From Agapetus fuscipes (Eukaryota; Arthropoda; Insecta; Trichoptera; Glossosomatidae), in NCBI GenBank assembly GCA_951799405.1, contig OX637343.1, positions 13,370,524 to 13,434,523 of the forward strand: a DNA stretch of 64,000 nt, written 5' to 3'. Shown piece by piece: positions 44,253 through 56,220 of the stretch; positions within the stretch are counted from its first letter, which is position 1, and the number at the start of each line of letters is the position of its first letter. The notes beneath the pieces are model-generated. The model ran no database searches. It was not told the DNA's origin and saw only the letters and a program-made list of their open reading frames with translations. The position numbers and the translations under genes were made by a program.

Positions 44253-44565
44253 AACGCAACTAAGCTACACATATAGTGTAACTTCTTGCTGCGTTTCTTG
44301 AAGGGTTTCGCATTTGGCGAGTGGAACCTATTTATTTTTATAGGTTCCCACATACGCCAACCACAGTTGAAGTGGGGGTTTCCCAGCTCCCGAGGAGGCT
44401 GGTACTCATTTTTTGTGAAGGTGAGTAAACCTTGCCGGTATTTAAATTTGGGCTTTGAAATAAACACCGAAACGAGAAATCATTTCTGACACCCTCGGTG
44501 GGATTCGAACCCGAGCTCACGGCATGGAATGCAAGCTCTCTACCAACTGAGCTATCGACCGGACA
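44253..44565 (-). mobile_element. SINE2, complete
   Basis: Head at the right (TGTCCGGTCGATAGCTCAG), B box GGGTTCGAATCCC, body, and 3' end GCTTAGTTGCGTTTT. It shows that SINE2 also exists as a monomer with its own 5' start. Confidence 0.87.
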
Positions 44566-45001
44566 CTTTGAGAATCACTGGAAAAAGATACAGTATGCAA
44601 AATACACGATAGAGAGAGGGAGAGGGATAGAGAGAGCTGGCGAGCATCAGCTAACCTTTAGCATTAGCTGCCAGCCTGTCACCGACCAGTTCTAACTGGC
44701 AACTATCATGAGCTACCAGGAGGTAAATTATCGCAGGTATCTCTAACGTTAAGCTGTAATAACATGCTGAATTTATTTTCCTAGAATAAATTGTACGTAA
44801 GTGGCTGTAAAATGTATGGTGGCTTTATGAATACTAATTTTATGCAACGTGGAACGCAATTAATTTTTCTTTTACTTAAATATGGCAAAACAATAATTAT
44901 GAGCAAAGATTACACTGACGGCATTTTTCAGGAAATGTCGATTTTTCAAAAGAGTTTTTTGCCAAATATTACTATGTTGATAATTCCAGAAAAGTCCTAA
45001 T
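44566..45001. other. No gene seen; GA-rich patch
   Basis: A GA-rich low-complexity patch lies at 44609-44640. The rest is flank of the gypsy element. Confidence 0.5.
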
Positions 45002-45005
45002 ATCA

Positions 45006-45265
45006 TGTGAGGGTTTTTCCAATAGTCCTGCTGATTGACACAATTAATAATATAACATACACACTTTAATATGTTTACTTTTATTTCTTTCACAATGTAT
45101 ACACAATTAACCACAGCACAATAATATTCTTTATTCTTAATTACACATGCTTGTGGCTATCCCGCCAGGCAAGCTTCTCTTTTTCTGCCTTCCTTTGTTT
45201 TCCTTTTCATTCAAATTCAAATCTCATGTTCCATTTTACCTAACAAACAAATCCATCTCGTTACA
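45006..45265 (-). repeat. gypsy 3' LTR
   Basis: In element orientation starts TGTAACGAG and ends CCCTCACA, with TG...CA termini. It matches 50495-50754 throughout. Confidence 0.95.
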
Positions 45266-45270
45266 ATACA

Positions 45271-45283
45271 CCTCCTTCCTCTC
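45271..45283 (-). promoter_or_regulatory. gypsy polypurine tract
   Basis: On the minus strand GAGGAAGGAGG, 5 nt before the 3' LTR. This is the usual plus-strand DNA primer for LTR elements. Confidence 0.7.
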
Positions 45284-45908
45284 ATAAAAAAAAACATTCC
45301 CAATTTTTTTTTTCTTTTACAATGAGTAAATAATGTATCATTATGCTCAGCCGGCGCCACATATTTTGTTTTATTTTAAGGATAAATTTCAAAAATATGA
45401 AAATAAAAAAAAAACCTGTTTCTGATACATTATTCAGTCATTAATACCTTTTTTTAACAATACCAATTATTTTCATACTAAAATTAATATATATATTTTT
45501 CTAACACAAATTTCATATTCAATATTATAAACAAATATTTGTTTTTTTTTTTTTTTAAATACTTAATTCAACAATTCAAAATAATCAAATAACAATACAT
45601 AATAAACATTCACCAGTTAATTAATCAATTCATTAAGATAACTTTTTTTTTTTTAAACATGTATCACATCTTTCCCAATATTTAAATTTATTTCAAATTT
45701 ATTTTTCATTAATAAATTTATCAGTCCATCAATTTTTTTTAAAAACTTTACCTTCATATGTAATACTTTGTTTAATTTATGTTTCATACCTTCATTCATG
45801 CAATGTTTCATAATTCATTCTTTCACTGATCACTTTTATATCAACTTTCACCGTATCATGCATCACCTCAAATTTTTCATACACATGAAAATATGTTTTT
45901 TTTTTTTT
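45284..45908. other. gypsy 3' untranslated region
   Basis: Strongly AT-rich with several T or A runs. No env-like frame or membrane segment is visible. Confidence 0.6.
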
Positions 45909-48900
45909 TTAATCTAATTTGATTATGTCCTTGATGTGATATTTATTTATAACATTTGTGTCTATATCTTTTAATACATAGACTATCTTGCTAACTTTCT
46001 TTTCTATTCTGGCTTTGACAAATTTTGGAGCCAACTTTGTACAGAAGTATTTCCCTGCATTTGATTGTATGAAATTTTTACGCCATACAATATCCCCTTG
46101 ATCATAGACACGATTTGATCTACCTTTATTATAATAATTTGCATTTTTATTATATGCATCCCATAAATTTTCTGTTACAATTTTGTATAATGTGTTTAAT
46201 TCCTTCATTTTATCTTTATGCATATCTCTATATTTATCTAAATCTTCCTTTGATTCTATTTCATCATTTACTATTTCACCATGAATTTCACCATTAAGTA
46301 CAATCTCCCTACCTCTTGCTAATACATTAGGTGTGTATCCTGTTGCTAAATTGACTGTATTATTTATTATGCTTTGTACTGAATCTAAAAAAGTATCCCA
46401 TTTTCTTTGTTCATTTTCAACAAAAATAGCTAATGTGTATCCTATTGTTCTATTATATGTCTCTACATTATTGCACATGGGAGTATATAAAGTTGTATAA
46501 AATATTTTCTGTACTCCATATGAGTACATAAAATCTTTAAATGCATTTGACTTTAAATTCTTTCCATTATCTGTTATTATCGTTTGCGGTACTCCTTCTG
46601 TTAAAAATATTTTATTTTCTATTAATTTTACTATTTCTTCTGTAGTAGCTCTTCTTAAAGGAAATAACCAACAATATTTGGTAAAAACATCTATTATTGA
46701 TAATATATGTATATAGCCCGTACTTGATTTAGGTAATGGTCCTATCAAATCAATACTCAGCATTTTTAACGGTCTATCCACTCTTTTTCTATTTTCCATT
46801 TTTCCTGCTGGAGGTAAATTATTCGGCTTATACATTTTACATTTTTGACATTTATTTATAAAACTTTTTATATCTGCATACATATTTTTCCAATAGTAAC
46901 ATCTTGATATGTATTTATAAGTTTTAAAAATACCTACATGTCCATTATCATGATGATTCTTTATTATAGTTAATCTATTGTCTATAATAGGTATCTCTTT
47001 CCAATTATATTCCTCTGTGAAAGGATTATCATCATTTATTAGTTTAAATAATTTATTATCTACCATTTTGAATTTTTTGTATTTGTATGGTGTTTTTGTA
47101 CATCCTTCTGCGATATTATTATACCAAGGATCTGCAATATTTGAATTTATTACTTCCATTTCTTTAGTACCAGGAATCCTAGATAATACATCTGGCACTG
47201 TATGTTCTTTCCCTTTTCTATGCTCAATCTCAAATTCATACTGTGAAAGTCTCATGGCCCATCTTGCTAATCTACCTGTTGGATTTGATATTTTATTCAA
47301 GAATTTTAATGCCATATGATCAGTTATTACCTTGAATTTCATCCCATCTAGATAAGATCGAAAATGTTCTATTGAATCTACAATGGCAAGAAGCTCACGT
47401 TCTGATGTCGAATAGTTTTGTTCTCTAACTGTCAAACTTCTTGAAAAATATGCTATTGGCTTTTCGGACCCATTGATATTTTGGTTTAATACTGAAGCTA
47501 CTTGATTTTTACTGGCATCAGTGTGTAAAAAAAAATCTTTTGTGAAATCCGGACATATTAATACAGGGGCTGTGCTTAAGGCTAATTTTAAATTATTAAA
47601 TGCATCCTCAGATTCTTTTGACCAATTAAAATTGTTCTGACCTTTTTTACCTCTCAATAATTTATTTAGTGGATATGATATCTCACTGCAGTTTCGTATA
47701 ACTTTTCTATAAAATCCTACCAAACCTAAAAACATTCGTAGTTGTTTTACATTTTTCGGTGAAGGATATTCCTCTATAATCTTGACTTTATTTGAATCTG
47801 GCCTTAATCCATTTTCATCAATAATGTATCCCAAATATTTTAAACTATCTTTGCAAAATTCACATTTTGAAAATTTTACCGTTAACCCTGCTTCTTGTAA
47901 TATATTTTTAACTTGTTTTAATAAATTTAAATGTGAATTGAAATCTTCGTTAATAATAATTAAGTCATCGATATAACAAAATATGTTAGTATCAAATTTA
48001 GGTCCAAATAATTTGTCTAATAAACGCTGTGTTTCAGAACTTGAATTTTTTAAACCGAACGGCATTTTTGTGAATTGAAACAACCCTCTATTTGGTACGA
48101 CGAAGGCAGTTTTTTCTTTGGACGATTCTTCTAGTGGAATTTGCCAAAACGCCTTGCTTAAATCTATTGAAGAGATATATTTGGCATTTCGTAAATTTGC
48201 TAAAACTTGATTTAAATTTGGAATTGGATAGTTATCTCGTTTTGTTACTTCATTGAGTCTTCTAGAGTCCAAACAAAATCTAGGCGTTCCATCTTTTTTA
48301 ATTACAATCACAACAGGACTGGACCACGAAGATTTGGATTGTTCAACTATACCTTCTTTTAACATTTTATCTAACTCTGTGTTAACCTGTCTCTGTCTTG
48401 CTGGACTGAGTGGATAATACTTTTGTTTTATTGGAGGACCTTCTGTCTGAATTCTGTGTTCAATGAGGTTTGTGCATCCTAAGCCTATTTTTTCATAAGA
48501 GATGTCCTTGAAATCATTTTCTATTGTCTTTAATTGCTGTAATTGGTTATCTGTTAATTTAGTTCTATTTGTAATTTTACCTAATTCACTAATATTTTTG
48601 CTATTTGAATATGTAATTTTACTTATTAAACTCGGTTCTAATTCAAATTTTATCCAAAAATCTATTCCAAAAATTAAGTCTTGTTGTAAACCTTGTAAAA
48701 CATAAAAATCTACATGTTTTATTTGATTGTCACATTTTACCTCTAAATTTATTTTACCAAGTATTTTTATATTTTTACCATTTGCTAACGAGATACTTTC
48801 ATGGGTTTTTATAATTTTGTAATTTCTTTGTAAAAAATAATCAAATGTTTTTTCATTGATTGCAGAAATAGATGCACCTGAATCTAGTAAACCTGTAAAA

Positions 48901-49019
48901 TTTTTGTTCTCAATATTTACTGTTAAAAATGGTCTTTTATCAAATTGTTTAGCAAAAATGAGTGGTGCAATTTGATAATTTTTATTAAAAATTTGAATGA
49001 AATTAAGCCAGCTCTTCAT
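45909..49019 (-). CDS. pol: gypsy Pol polyprotein (protease, RT, RNase H, integrase)
   Basis: 1036 residues from the Met at 49019; the pol frame is open to 49070, overlapping the end of gag. Domains in order: aspartic protease LLDSGAS (catalytic D46); RT with FCLDSRRLNEVTK near 248, SSIDLSKAFWQIPL near 283 and YIDD at 349-352; RNase H with HTDAS near 499, SERELLA near 539 and TDH near 566; integrase zinc finger H690/H694-C724/C727; catalytic core D757, D817, E853 (35 residues between the last two). It cuts, copies and integrates the element. The FGLKN that follows RT motif C-proximal TKMP continues SSSETQ, where most gypsy RTs have APATFQ. No stops or shifts. Confidence 0.96.
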   Translation of the reverse strand: MKSWLNFIQIFNKNYQIAPLIFAKQFDKRPFLTVNIENKNFTGLLDSGASISAINEKTFDYFLQRNYKIIKTHESISLANGKNIKILGKINLEVKCDNQIKHVDFYVLQGLQQDLIFGIDFWIKFELEPSLISKITYSNSKNISELGKITNRTKLTDNQLQQLKTIENDFKDISYEKIGLGCTNLIEHRIQTEGPPIKQKYYPLSPARQRQVNTELDKMLKEGIVEQSKSSWSSPVVIVIKKDGTPRFCLDSRRLNEVTKRDNYPIPNLNQVLANLRNAKYISSIDLSKAFWQIPLEESSKEKTAFVVPNRGLFQFTKMPFGLKNSSSETQRLLDKLFGPKFDTNIFCYIDDLIIINEDFNSHLNLLKQVKNILQEAGLTVKFSKCEFCKDSLKYLGYIIDENGLRPDSNKVKIIEEYPSPKNVKQLRMFLGLVGFYRKVIRNCSEISYPLNKLLRGKKGQNNFNWSKESEDAFNNLKLALSTAPVLICPDFTKDFFLHTDASKNQVASVLNQNINGSEKPIAYFSRSLTVREQNYSTSERELLAIVDSIEHFRSYLDGMKFKVITDHMALKFLNKISNPTGRLARWAMRLSQYEFEIEHRKGKEHTVPDVLSRIPGTKEMEVINSNIADPWYNNIAEGCTKTPYKYKKFKMVDNKLFKLINDDNPFTEEYNWKEIPIIDNRLTIIKNHHDNGHVGIFKTYKYISRCYYWKNMYADIKSFINKCQKCKMYKPNNLPPAGKMENRKRVDRPLKMLSIDLIGPLPKSSTGYIHILSIIDVFTKYCWLFPLRRATTEEIVKLIENKIFLTEGVPQTIITDNGKNLKSNAFKDFMYSYGVQKIFYTTLYTPMCNNVETYNRTIGYTLAIFVENEQRKWDTFLDSVQSIINNTVNLATGYTPNVLARGREIVLNGEIHGEIVNDEIESKEDLDKYRDMHKDKMKELNTLYKIVTENLWDAYNKNANYYNKGRSNRVYDQGDIVWRKNFIQSNAGKYFCTKLAPKFVKARIEKKVSKIVYVLKDIDTNVINKYHIKDIIKLD

Positions 49020-49054
49020 TTCTGATTTTTGTGTTTGTACTGAAGGCCGACTAT

Positions 49055-49999
49055 CTACAAGCTTTTTGAATTACTATTGTATGTCGTATTTGTTCTGTTT
49101 TGTATATTTATATTTCTGTTCATTTTTGTTTTGTCTGTATAATCACTTTTTTTATTTTTAACAAAACAATCTTTTTGTACATGTCCTGTACGCTTACATG
49201 AGTAACAGATTACTGTGTGTTTTTTAAAATTTCCCTTTTTTATAAAACAATTTCTTTCCACATGTCCTCTTTTATTACAAAAGTAGCATACTATATTATT
49301 TGTGAAACTTCTACATTTATTCTGTATGTAATCTAATTTTCTATTTTTAGTCCAACAATGTATTTCATCATGTCCTAATTTATTACAAAAATTGCATTTT
49401 TGCATTACATTTTTCTCTTCTGTGTCATTCATTACATTTAAATTCTTACATTCATTAAATTTGAAAAATGATTCAAACTTGCTACATATTGTAGATAATT
49501 CCTCTGTATTTTTAATTTCAGATGTTGTCAGTAAAGTTGCATATTTTTCTGACAATCCATGAATTATTATGTCCATAAGTTCCTTATCGTGCATTTTTTT
49601 ATTTAATAAATTATTTTTTGATTTTACCTTTAAAATATAAACAGATGCATTATCATGACCTTGTACCATATTTAAAATTTCTAACTTAAGATTTCTTTGA
49701 AAGTCATATTTTTCAAATTGTTGTAAGAATTTAGTTTTAAAAATTTTCCAATCAAATTCACAGTTAATTGCTCTGTACCAAGTCAACGGAAAATCTGTTA
49801 AAAATATAGGCATACACTCTACCAAATAATCTAATTTTAATTTGTAGACTTTGGCTAATTCTTCTAACCTTATTATAAATTCATTTGGTTCACTTTCACC
49901 ATTAAAAGATATTTTTAATTTGAGAGGATCAAAATTTATGGACTCCATTGTGTTACTTTCTAAATCCTTTTTATTATTTATTTTTTTAGATTTCGTCAT
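49055..49999 (-). CDS. gag: gypsy Gag protein with three zinc knuckles
   Basis: 314 residues. A retrotransposon Gag core lies at about 25-180 (FIIRLEELAKVYKL, WYRAINCEFDWKIFKTKFLQ). It is followed by three CCHC knuckles at 202-215 (CNFCNKLGHDEIHC), 238-251 (CYFCNKRGHVERNC) and 265-278 (CYSCKRTGHVQKDC). Gag packages the element RNA in the cytoplasm. The pol frame is -1 relative to gag and overlaps its last 16 nt; an A5G run there (49062-49067) is a candidate slip site, though not a textbook heptamer. The Met choice at 49999 follows from the AT-rich leader upstream. Confidence 0.95.
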   Translation of the reverse strand: MTKSKKINNKKDLESNTMESINFDPLKLKISFNGESEPNEFIIRLEELAKVYKLKLDYLVECMPIFLTDFPLTWYRAINCEFDWKIFKTKFLQQFEKYDFQRNLKLEILNMVQGHDNASVYILKVKSKNNLLNKKMHDKELMDIIIHGLSEKYATLLTTSEIKNTEELSTICSKFESFFKFNECKNLNVMNDTEEKNVMQKCNFCNKLGHDEIHCWTKNRKLDYIQNKCRSFTNNIVCYFCNKRGHVERNCFIKKGNFKKHTVICYSCKRTGHVQKDCFVKNKKSDYTDKTKMNRNINIQNRTNTTYNSNSKSL

Positions 50000-50478
50000 T
50001 TGCTGTATATTTTCAATTTATGCAATTAAAAAAAAAATCATTTCATTGAAAAAATTTTTTCATACAAATTAAATATAACACCATCTATATATATTTATCT
50101 AAACTGATTTGAAACAAACTGGTTCATATCCATTCTTCATTCTCCCGCGACGTTCGATTTTTAAATGTTCATTTCTTCCGAACGTAGGTAGGTAATTTGA
50201 ATTCTCTTGCCTTCAATATTTTCAAACAGCCGTTCAATATTTTCAAAACCGCCTTTTAAAACTTGCAATTTCTTGTTTTAAATTGTATAAGTTGATGTCT
50301 TCACTAGCTTTTAAACGTGTTGATGCTTTCCATTATGCTTTCACAACCATAAATCTGTTCAATTTTAATTATTTCATATATTGTATTGTTTTCAATGTCA
50401 TTTATTGGAATCGAATGTCATTTGTTTTTGTTTGAGAAAATTTTCTTCATAGGAATTTCATTTACAGATTTTTCTTTT
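50000..50478 (-). other. gypsy 5' leader
   Basis: Non-coding region between the PBS and gag. It presumably holds the packaging signal, but no structure stood out. Confidence 0.6.
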
Positions 50479-50491
50479 ACGTTGGGCGCCA
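50479..50491 (-). promoter_or_regulatory. gypsy primer-binding site, tRNA-Lys type
   Basis: On the minus strand TGGCGCCCAACGT, 3 nt inside the 5' LTR. It is complementary to the 3' end (ACGTTGGGCGCCA) that I recall for insect tRNA-Lys with CCA added. Confidence 0.85.
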
Positions 50492-50494
50492 AAA

Positions 50495-50754
50495 TGTGAG
50501 GGTTTTTCCAATAGTCCTGCTGATTGACACAATTAATAATATAACATACACACTTTAATATGTTTACTTTTATTTCTTTCACAATGTATACACAATTAAC
50601 CACAGCACAATAATATTCTTTATTCTTAATTACACATGCTTGTGGCTATCCCGCCAGGCAAGCTTCTCTTTTTCTGCCTTCCTTTGTTTTCCTTTTCATT
50701 CAAATTCAAATCTCATGTTCCATTTTACCTAACAAACAAATCCATCTCGTTACA
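50495..50754 (-). repeat. gypsy 5' LTR
   Basis: 260 bp, same sequence as the 3' LTR. It should contain the element's promoter. Confidence 0.95.
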
Positions 50755-50758
50755 ATCA

Positions 50759-51702
50759 TGTACATACAAATTCAAATAAGGAAAATTCGAACCGTAAAGA
50801 AAATACGTTCATTGAAAAAGAGATGTACAAAGAAAATCTCTTCGTTTCCAGTAATCGCATACACATGTTGAATACAGCATTAATGAAGCTTTAATTATAG
50901 CGCCTATCTATCAATGTATCTTTATAATTAATAAGGAAGTATTACAATATATGCATTTTACAATGCTTCCAAATAATTACTTTTTAATGACAATTGACAA
51001 AGGAGACTACTATAAAAAAATATATTTTACAAATTTAAGTAATAATTGTGTATTCTTAGATTATTTTGGCCTTATTAAAAACATACAAAATTATGTCATT
51101 AACAAGGTAATATACAAGTAAAAAATAATTATTTCGTAACCGTACCACTAAAAACATCCGTATACTAAAACGCCTTGGCCGGGCAATTAAAAAAAAAGAA
51201 ATTCAGTTGAAATTTAAAAAAATGTCAACGTCATTATTTTAAGGTAAAAACTATTGAGAAATAACACATAATTTTACGCTGTGGCTTTTTAACAGTTTGC
51301 CACGAAACCATTACAGTAAATTGTATTTTCAGGCATTCATATGTAAATGTTCTACAAATACTACCTAAGTATATAATATTCTACCTCCTCTAACATTATG
51401 TTTTCCTATTCACAAATTTGACGGATTTCAAGGGCGTCTGTAAAAATACACTTGGATAATTTAGTTTAGTTTGCGCGGAAGATGTGATGGTTGATGGTTG
51501 CTTGCGTATTTCAGGAACACTGGTTCAATGAACTGGGTTACATTCCAGGACCATTCAACATGATATTATACAATAACGTTACCTATTTTAACACTAAACA
51601 GTGCTCAATAATAGGAAAATACCGTATTTGCTTCGGCAATACATATACAAGAAGAAAATATGTAACTAAAATGAGTATTATTAAAATTGATGATTTCTTT
51701 GA
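50759..51702. other. No feature seen
   Basis: AT-rich flank of the gypsy element; no gene recognised. Confidence 0.45.
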
Positions 51703-51900
51703 ATCACAGGTTGATATGAGGCTTAGCATCCATACCAATGTCACCCCTGTATCAGTAAAGGTAGGCAATGTTGCATTTTAATTTGTAAGTACACATTTGT
51801 AAGCGCATTTGAAAGCGCGGACTTACACGGGTCTGTTTGTGGGCATGCGTTTAATGTGAATTTTAAATGTTAATATATCTTAAGAACTAAGATTATAGAT
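51703..51900 (+). repeat. R250, with internal deletion
   Basis: CACAGGTTGATATGAGGCTTAG start, core CCAATGTCACCCCTGT, tail AACTAAGATTATAG. The TTCACTTTG part is deleted. Confidence 0.7.
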
Positions 51901-54145
51901 GAGCAAAGAAAAATCAACATAAGCTAAAATTGAACCACTTTCGGGCGAGTATTCTGATATCTAAAAGATCAATAAATGTTACTCCTTTAAAATTAACTTC
52001 AATTCTTTAAAATTACAGCAGGCTATTTGTAGCGAAGAATTTAAACAAACATAAATATTAATACGAGTTACTTAAAATTATCAGCTAAATGATGAATCAA
52101 CTTTGAAGAAATCCAAAATCAATTCCTTAGATGACGGTATCACAGAACTGGATTCAAAGCTCGTAAATATAAAAGGTAATAAATAAAATGAAATACGGAA
52201 GCAATTTTACCTCAGTCCAATATGCCGATCAAATCATAAATAAGGTATTTAATACCACGTGGTATTTATGCAAATAAGACAAGTTTATGAGATGCAGTTT
52301 CCCTCAGATCAGGTGCTTATGTTTAGTATTCCCAGAGCGCTATAATCCTTTGTGATAGCTATTAGATAAGAATTAATGTTAGAAAGTAATGTCATGAAGT
52401 TGAAATAAAAACTAAACCTGTAAAACAGTGAAAACGTTATTAATACTTTTACTATGTGTACGGAGTACTTGAATTTCAACGAGTTTTTTTATTGAATAAT
52501 TAAAACGCAGTGAATTCAACCATGCTAGAGGTCGGGTTTCAATGAAAACGAACTGAAAAACATCGATGAAATTTAATCAACACTGAAGCCACATTGGCAG
52601 CTGAAAAATCCATTATTTCCTCCTGAAAACCAGTCCCGAAATAGCCTCCAGATTAAAGTGGCGATAACGTCTGGTCCCATAATAACGATAAAACGAGAGA
52701 CCCAGAACACGAATTGGTACAAAAAGCCGGCCGGTTCCTCGACCCGGATAGAGATGTGACCCAAAACCCAGCCAATTCACGGGAAAAGCGCCTCTCTGCA
52801 ATAGGAGAACAGAGGGTAGTTTTGCTGGGGATGTTTTGAGAAATAGGTCATCAAGCTTGTCCCAGTAGCCTGACCTATTTCACTAAGGGAGAGAATTTGG
52901 GACAAACCGACGCGGATTGGCTCGCGAAATGTTATTTTAGTGTATCTATACAAGGCAGGAAACACACTTGAACGCTGGATAAGCAAGCTGTCTCTCCATA
53001 TCGATTTTAAGGTTTTGGGATAATAAAATAAAAACGAAGTGCGTGATATAGAATGATAAATCAATCAGCGATTCACAAAACGAAACTCAACCGATTTTAT
53101 AGCATCCGAGTGTATTTTTATGCGTTCGAAATGATGTATGAATTAGTGCGCTGAGATCGCCGTTAGTCAGATGGCTTGGCATATAAAATTTTAATGGTAC
53201 GCATAGGCTGCTCCAGGAATAGATCGATGCCGGGGTTTTATTTCGGCATGGAATTCTTGCGTGTTTCAGAATGCCGCATCGCGAGAGCAATCCGTGAAAG
53301 ATATTTCAAATTAAAATATATTAGGGAGGACGAGCAGATGATGTTATTCGATAGACAGTTAGAAATCATAGAGACAAAAAATGCATTCTCTACTGGTTTT
53401 GTATACATTGATATTTTCAATTAATTATTCTGTGTAGGCGACGTTACAGGTAAGGTCGCATAACTTGTGTCGTGCCACGCATTTCAAATGATCGATAGAA
53501 AAGAAATTCGGAGCCGGTCGGCCTTAGACGCAGCAGGCAAATACCAAACACGCAACTGTACCGCAAGTCCCAACCTTTGCGTTTCAACTCACTCATAACG
53601 TGTCTCAAAAATATACAGCGCTTTCATAGAGCGTTTAAATTTCCACACATGCTTAGAAAAACGATCTGATTGAGTTTAAACGTAAAGCTTCGCACTTGGG
53701 GTGCCGAGTGCTATTCTAAAAGCGGCACCACGCTGGCCTGCTGTGCGTGCGGCTCACCGGCCGGTGTCTGATGTGTTATGTGATTGGCCAATTCAAAAAA
53801 AGAAAATTCCTAGTCGTTTGTTTAATGTCAGTCTAAGTGGGTCATGCATAGACAAAATATACCTACACACAATATATCGCTGAATTAACAAACCGAGTTA
53901 CGACACTCGACCTAGCGTCGTGCCTTGCAAAGTACTGGGCCGAATGGACTATCAAGAAATACAAAATATTGCATCGGCGATCATAAGTGACGGCTAGTGA
54001 CATTCGCGATAAACCCGGCGTTAAATTGTGTCAAATATTTCCAAAATTAAACCACATACAACAAACATACTATGAAAATTGATAAATAATATATTAAGGA
54101 AAATAAAATACGAAAAAAGGTATAGTAGATTATCAGGAATACATA
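51901..54145. other. No gene recognised
   Basis: Several short frames without family features. A diverged partner of the motif at 41065-41101 occurs at 53669-53702. GC content rises at 53690-53780. Confidence 0.4.
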
Positions 54146-54364
54146 TAATCTAATCTAATCTAATCTAAGCTGCAAAGATATATATCATTTAAGATTTATA
54201 TTAAATGCAGACATGTATAATTTCGCGCTAACACATGCCGCATTGTGACCTACAATATAACATAAGCCCTGCAACTCTTGCCGTCCTTCCCTGAAACAGG
54301 GGTGACATTGGCAAAGTGAACCATTTTTTATAGTATGGGTGGTCAGCCGCATACCAACCTATAA
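54146..54364 (-). repeat. R250
   Basis: Well-preserved copy with a (ATCTA)n tail of four to five units at the left. It stops at the CTTATAGG position, just short of the standard start. Confidence 0.88.
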
Positions 54365-56100
54365 GACATCATCAATGTTAATAAAATTATAATAGTGATG
54401 AAAACAAGATCGTCAAATAAAAAGAGATAGGAAGCAAATTAAATATACCAGGAGAGTAGAAAGTATTTCCAAAGTCATGGAGTACACAGAGTACAATAAC
54501 GTGTCTTATGAATTATTGTGTTCTCTGATTGAGACTGTGATAAATGTATGATTGCAGAAGGGATTTCGGTGAGAGCTTTTGAAATGTTAAAAAAATAATG
54601 CAGCCCAAAACATTGTTGGAACAATGAGGCATTTTGTGAGGAAATATTTTTACAGTGACAGGCCAACATGATAAGCATGACAGGTAGGCACAATAAGAGT
54701 GAAAGGCATAATAATGCCCGGAGAACAGAAACGAGCAGAAGGTATTTCACTCGTAGAGACCGAGCTAAAGGAGAGTGAGTTTAAATGATTATACTTATTA
54801 CAATGAGACATTGTTATGGCTTGAGTTCATTAATTATGTGAAGAGATGGCTTTTTTTAGATAAACAAATATGTTTGGGATGCAAAGATCTTGCTGATTGA
54901 AATGTCTTCTGTTGAATGATTGTAGGAAAATGTGTCAGCAAAAAGTTAGCAACTTTGATTATATTACCTATACAAAGGATAAGGCATAAAGTATTAGAAG
55001 ATATTCGAAGAAATAGATTTGAAAAAAAAATGTAAAAAGATAGGTAATTACATTGATATTTTTCTTCATGTTTGGATATCTTCTAGATTATAAGTGAAGA
55101 AATTATTATTGAAGTCTCGTTAATTTTATTCTTTAACACGAGTGTAGGATAAATGTTTGTTTAGTGTGGAGAGATGTTTGAATATGTGCTTGACTGTTTA
55201 CATGTTTCTGATTTTGATATAAGTAAAATGGAGCGTTTAAAAATTTATATACATCGTTTGAAGTGTGTGCAGTATCAAAAAATAACAAGAGAAAATGGGT
55301 CAACTATGTGAACGAACAGGAAATCATGTGAAACAGTGTGTTTATTTAATATGCACACTGACAATCAAATGAACGTAAACATACTCGTATACGTACAGCA
55401 CTTGTGCTCAGTCGTTACATAAAGGATAACTTTATGTAGATATATCTTCTAATATATATATTACGAAATGTACTTTTACTATTCATCTATCATGGAGTTA
55501 TTCAAAGAAGTAGCGTGGAAGTTAATAAGCCGAGACCATAAGATTGTACCGGCTTTATTGTCTAATTTAGTTAAAGCATCCGCTTAGAAAGTCGACTCTA
55601 TCTTCCAAGGAAGGCAGATAAGGTTAATCTTAATTGCTTTATGAGATAATTTATTTAAGAAGAATAAACGGCTATATAGCCTTTTACAACATTGCGATAA
55701 ATATAAATATGTAGGTACATAAGTAGGTACTGTATCTATAGGTATAAAACTAATATCTTAAAATATAACACAAATAAATGACACATAAATATTATACAAA
55801 GATGTAAATATACGATGGTTATAAAGCAATAGAACTAACAATTTAAAAATAATAACAATAAACTTTAAAAATAATAATGCAAAAACCATAAACCAGTGTA
55901 AGCAATTGTTGTATACAAAAATTGTTGTAATAAACAACAAATCTTCATTATTTGATCAGGGTTGTCACAAACATAATATACTAAATCAGGTGTAAAATTT
56001 GCTAAAATTAATAGAATAAACAAAAGATCATTTAAAATTTCAAGGATTTTTTTATAAAAAAATTTCATACAATGCAATACAACATACAATTTACAATGTG
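54365..56100. other. No gene recognised
   Basis: AT-rich DNA; no coding frame with family features. Confidence 0.4.
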
Positions 56101-56220
56101 TTGTGCAAAGAAAGAAAGAAGATGTGAAACTAAAGGTACAAAAAAAAAAAAATGTGTTGAGATGGCTTGGGCCTGTGGAAAGAATGGATGATGAGAGACC
56201 GACAAAATGCGGATACCTAC
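56101..56220 (+). pseudogene. LINE C-terminal fragment, RTE-like relative
   Basis: Reads KKEDVKLKVQ, then NVLRWLGPVERMDDERPTKC, matching the KVKIKRSMLRWFGHLERM region of the copy at 10428-11749. It is interrupted directly by the poly(A) end of the next LINE, so that LINE inserted into or beside it. Confidence 0.65.

Larger units (their letters stand above)
45006..50754 (-). mobile_element. Ty3/gypsy LTR retrotransposon, apparently complete
   Basis: 5.75 kb on the minus strand: 5' LTR (50754-50495), PBS, gag, pol, PPT, 3' LTR (45265-45006). By eye the two 260-bp LTRs are identical, so insertion is recent. Flanks show ATCA at 45002-45005 and 50755-50758, a 4-bp target-site duplication. Gag and Pol frames are intact. 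I see no env frame in the 620 bp between pol and the PPT. Confidence 0.95.

Noticed and set aside
46115..48705. Plus-strand frames within the gypsy pol region
   Set aside because: They are shadows of the intact pol frame on the other strand.
54146..54170. (TTAGA)n tails as telomeric repeat
   Set aside because: The insect telomere motif is TTAGG; here the short arrays are always the 3' tail of R250.
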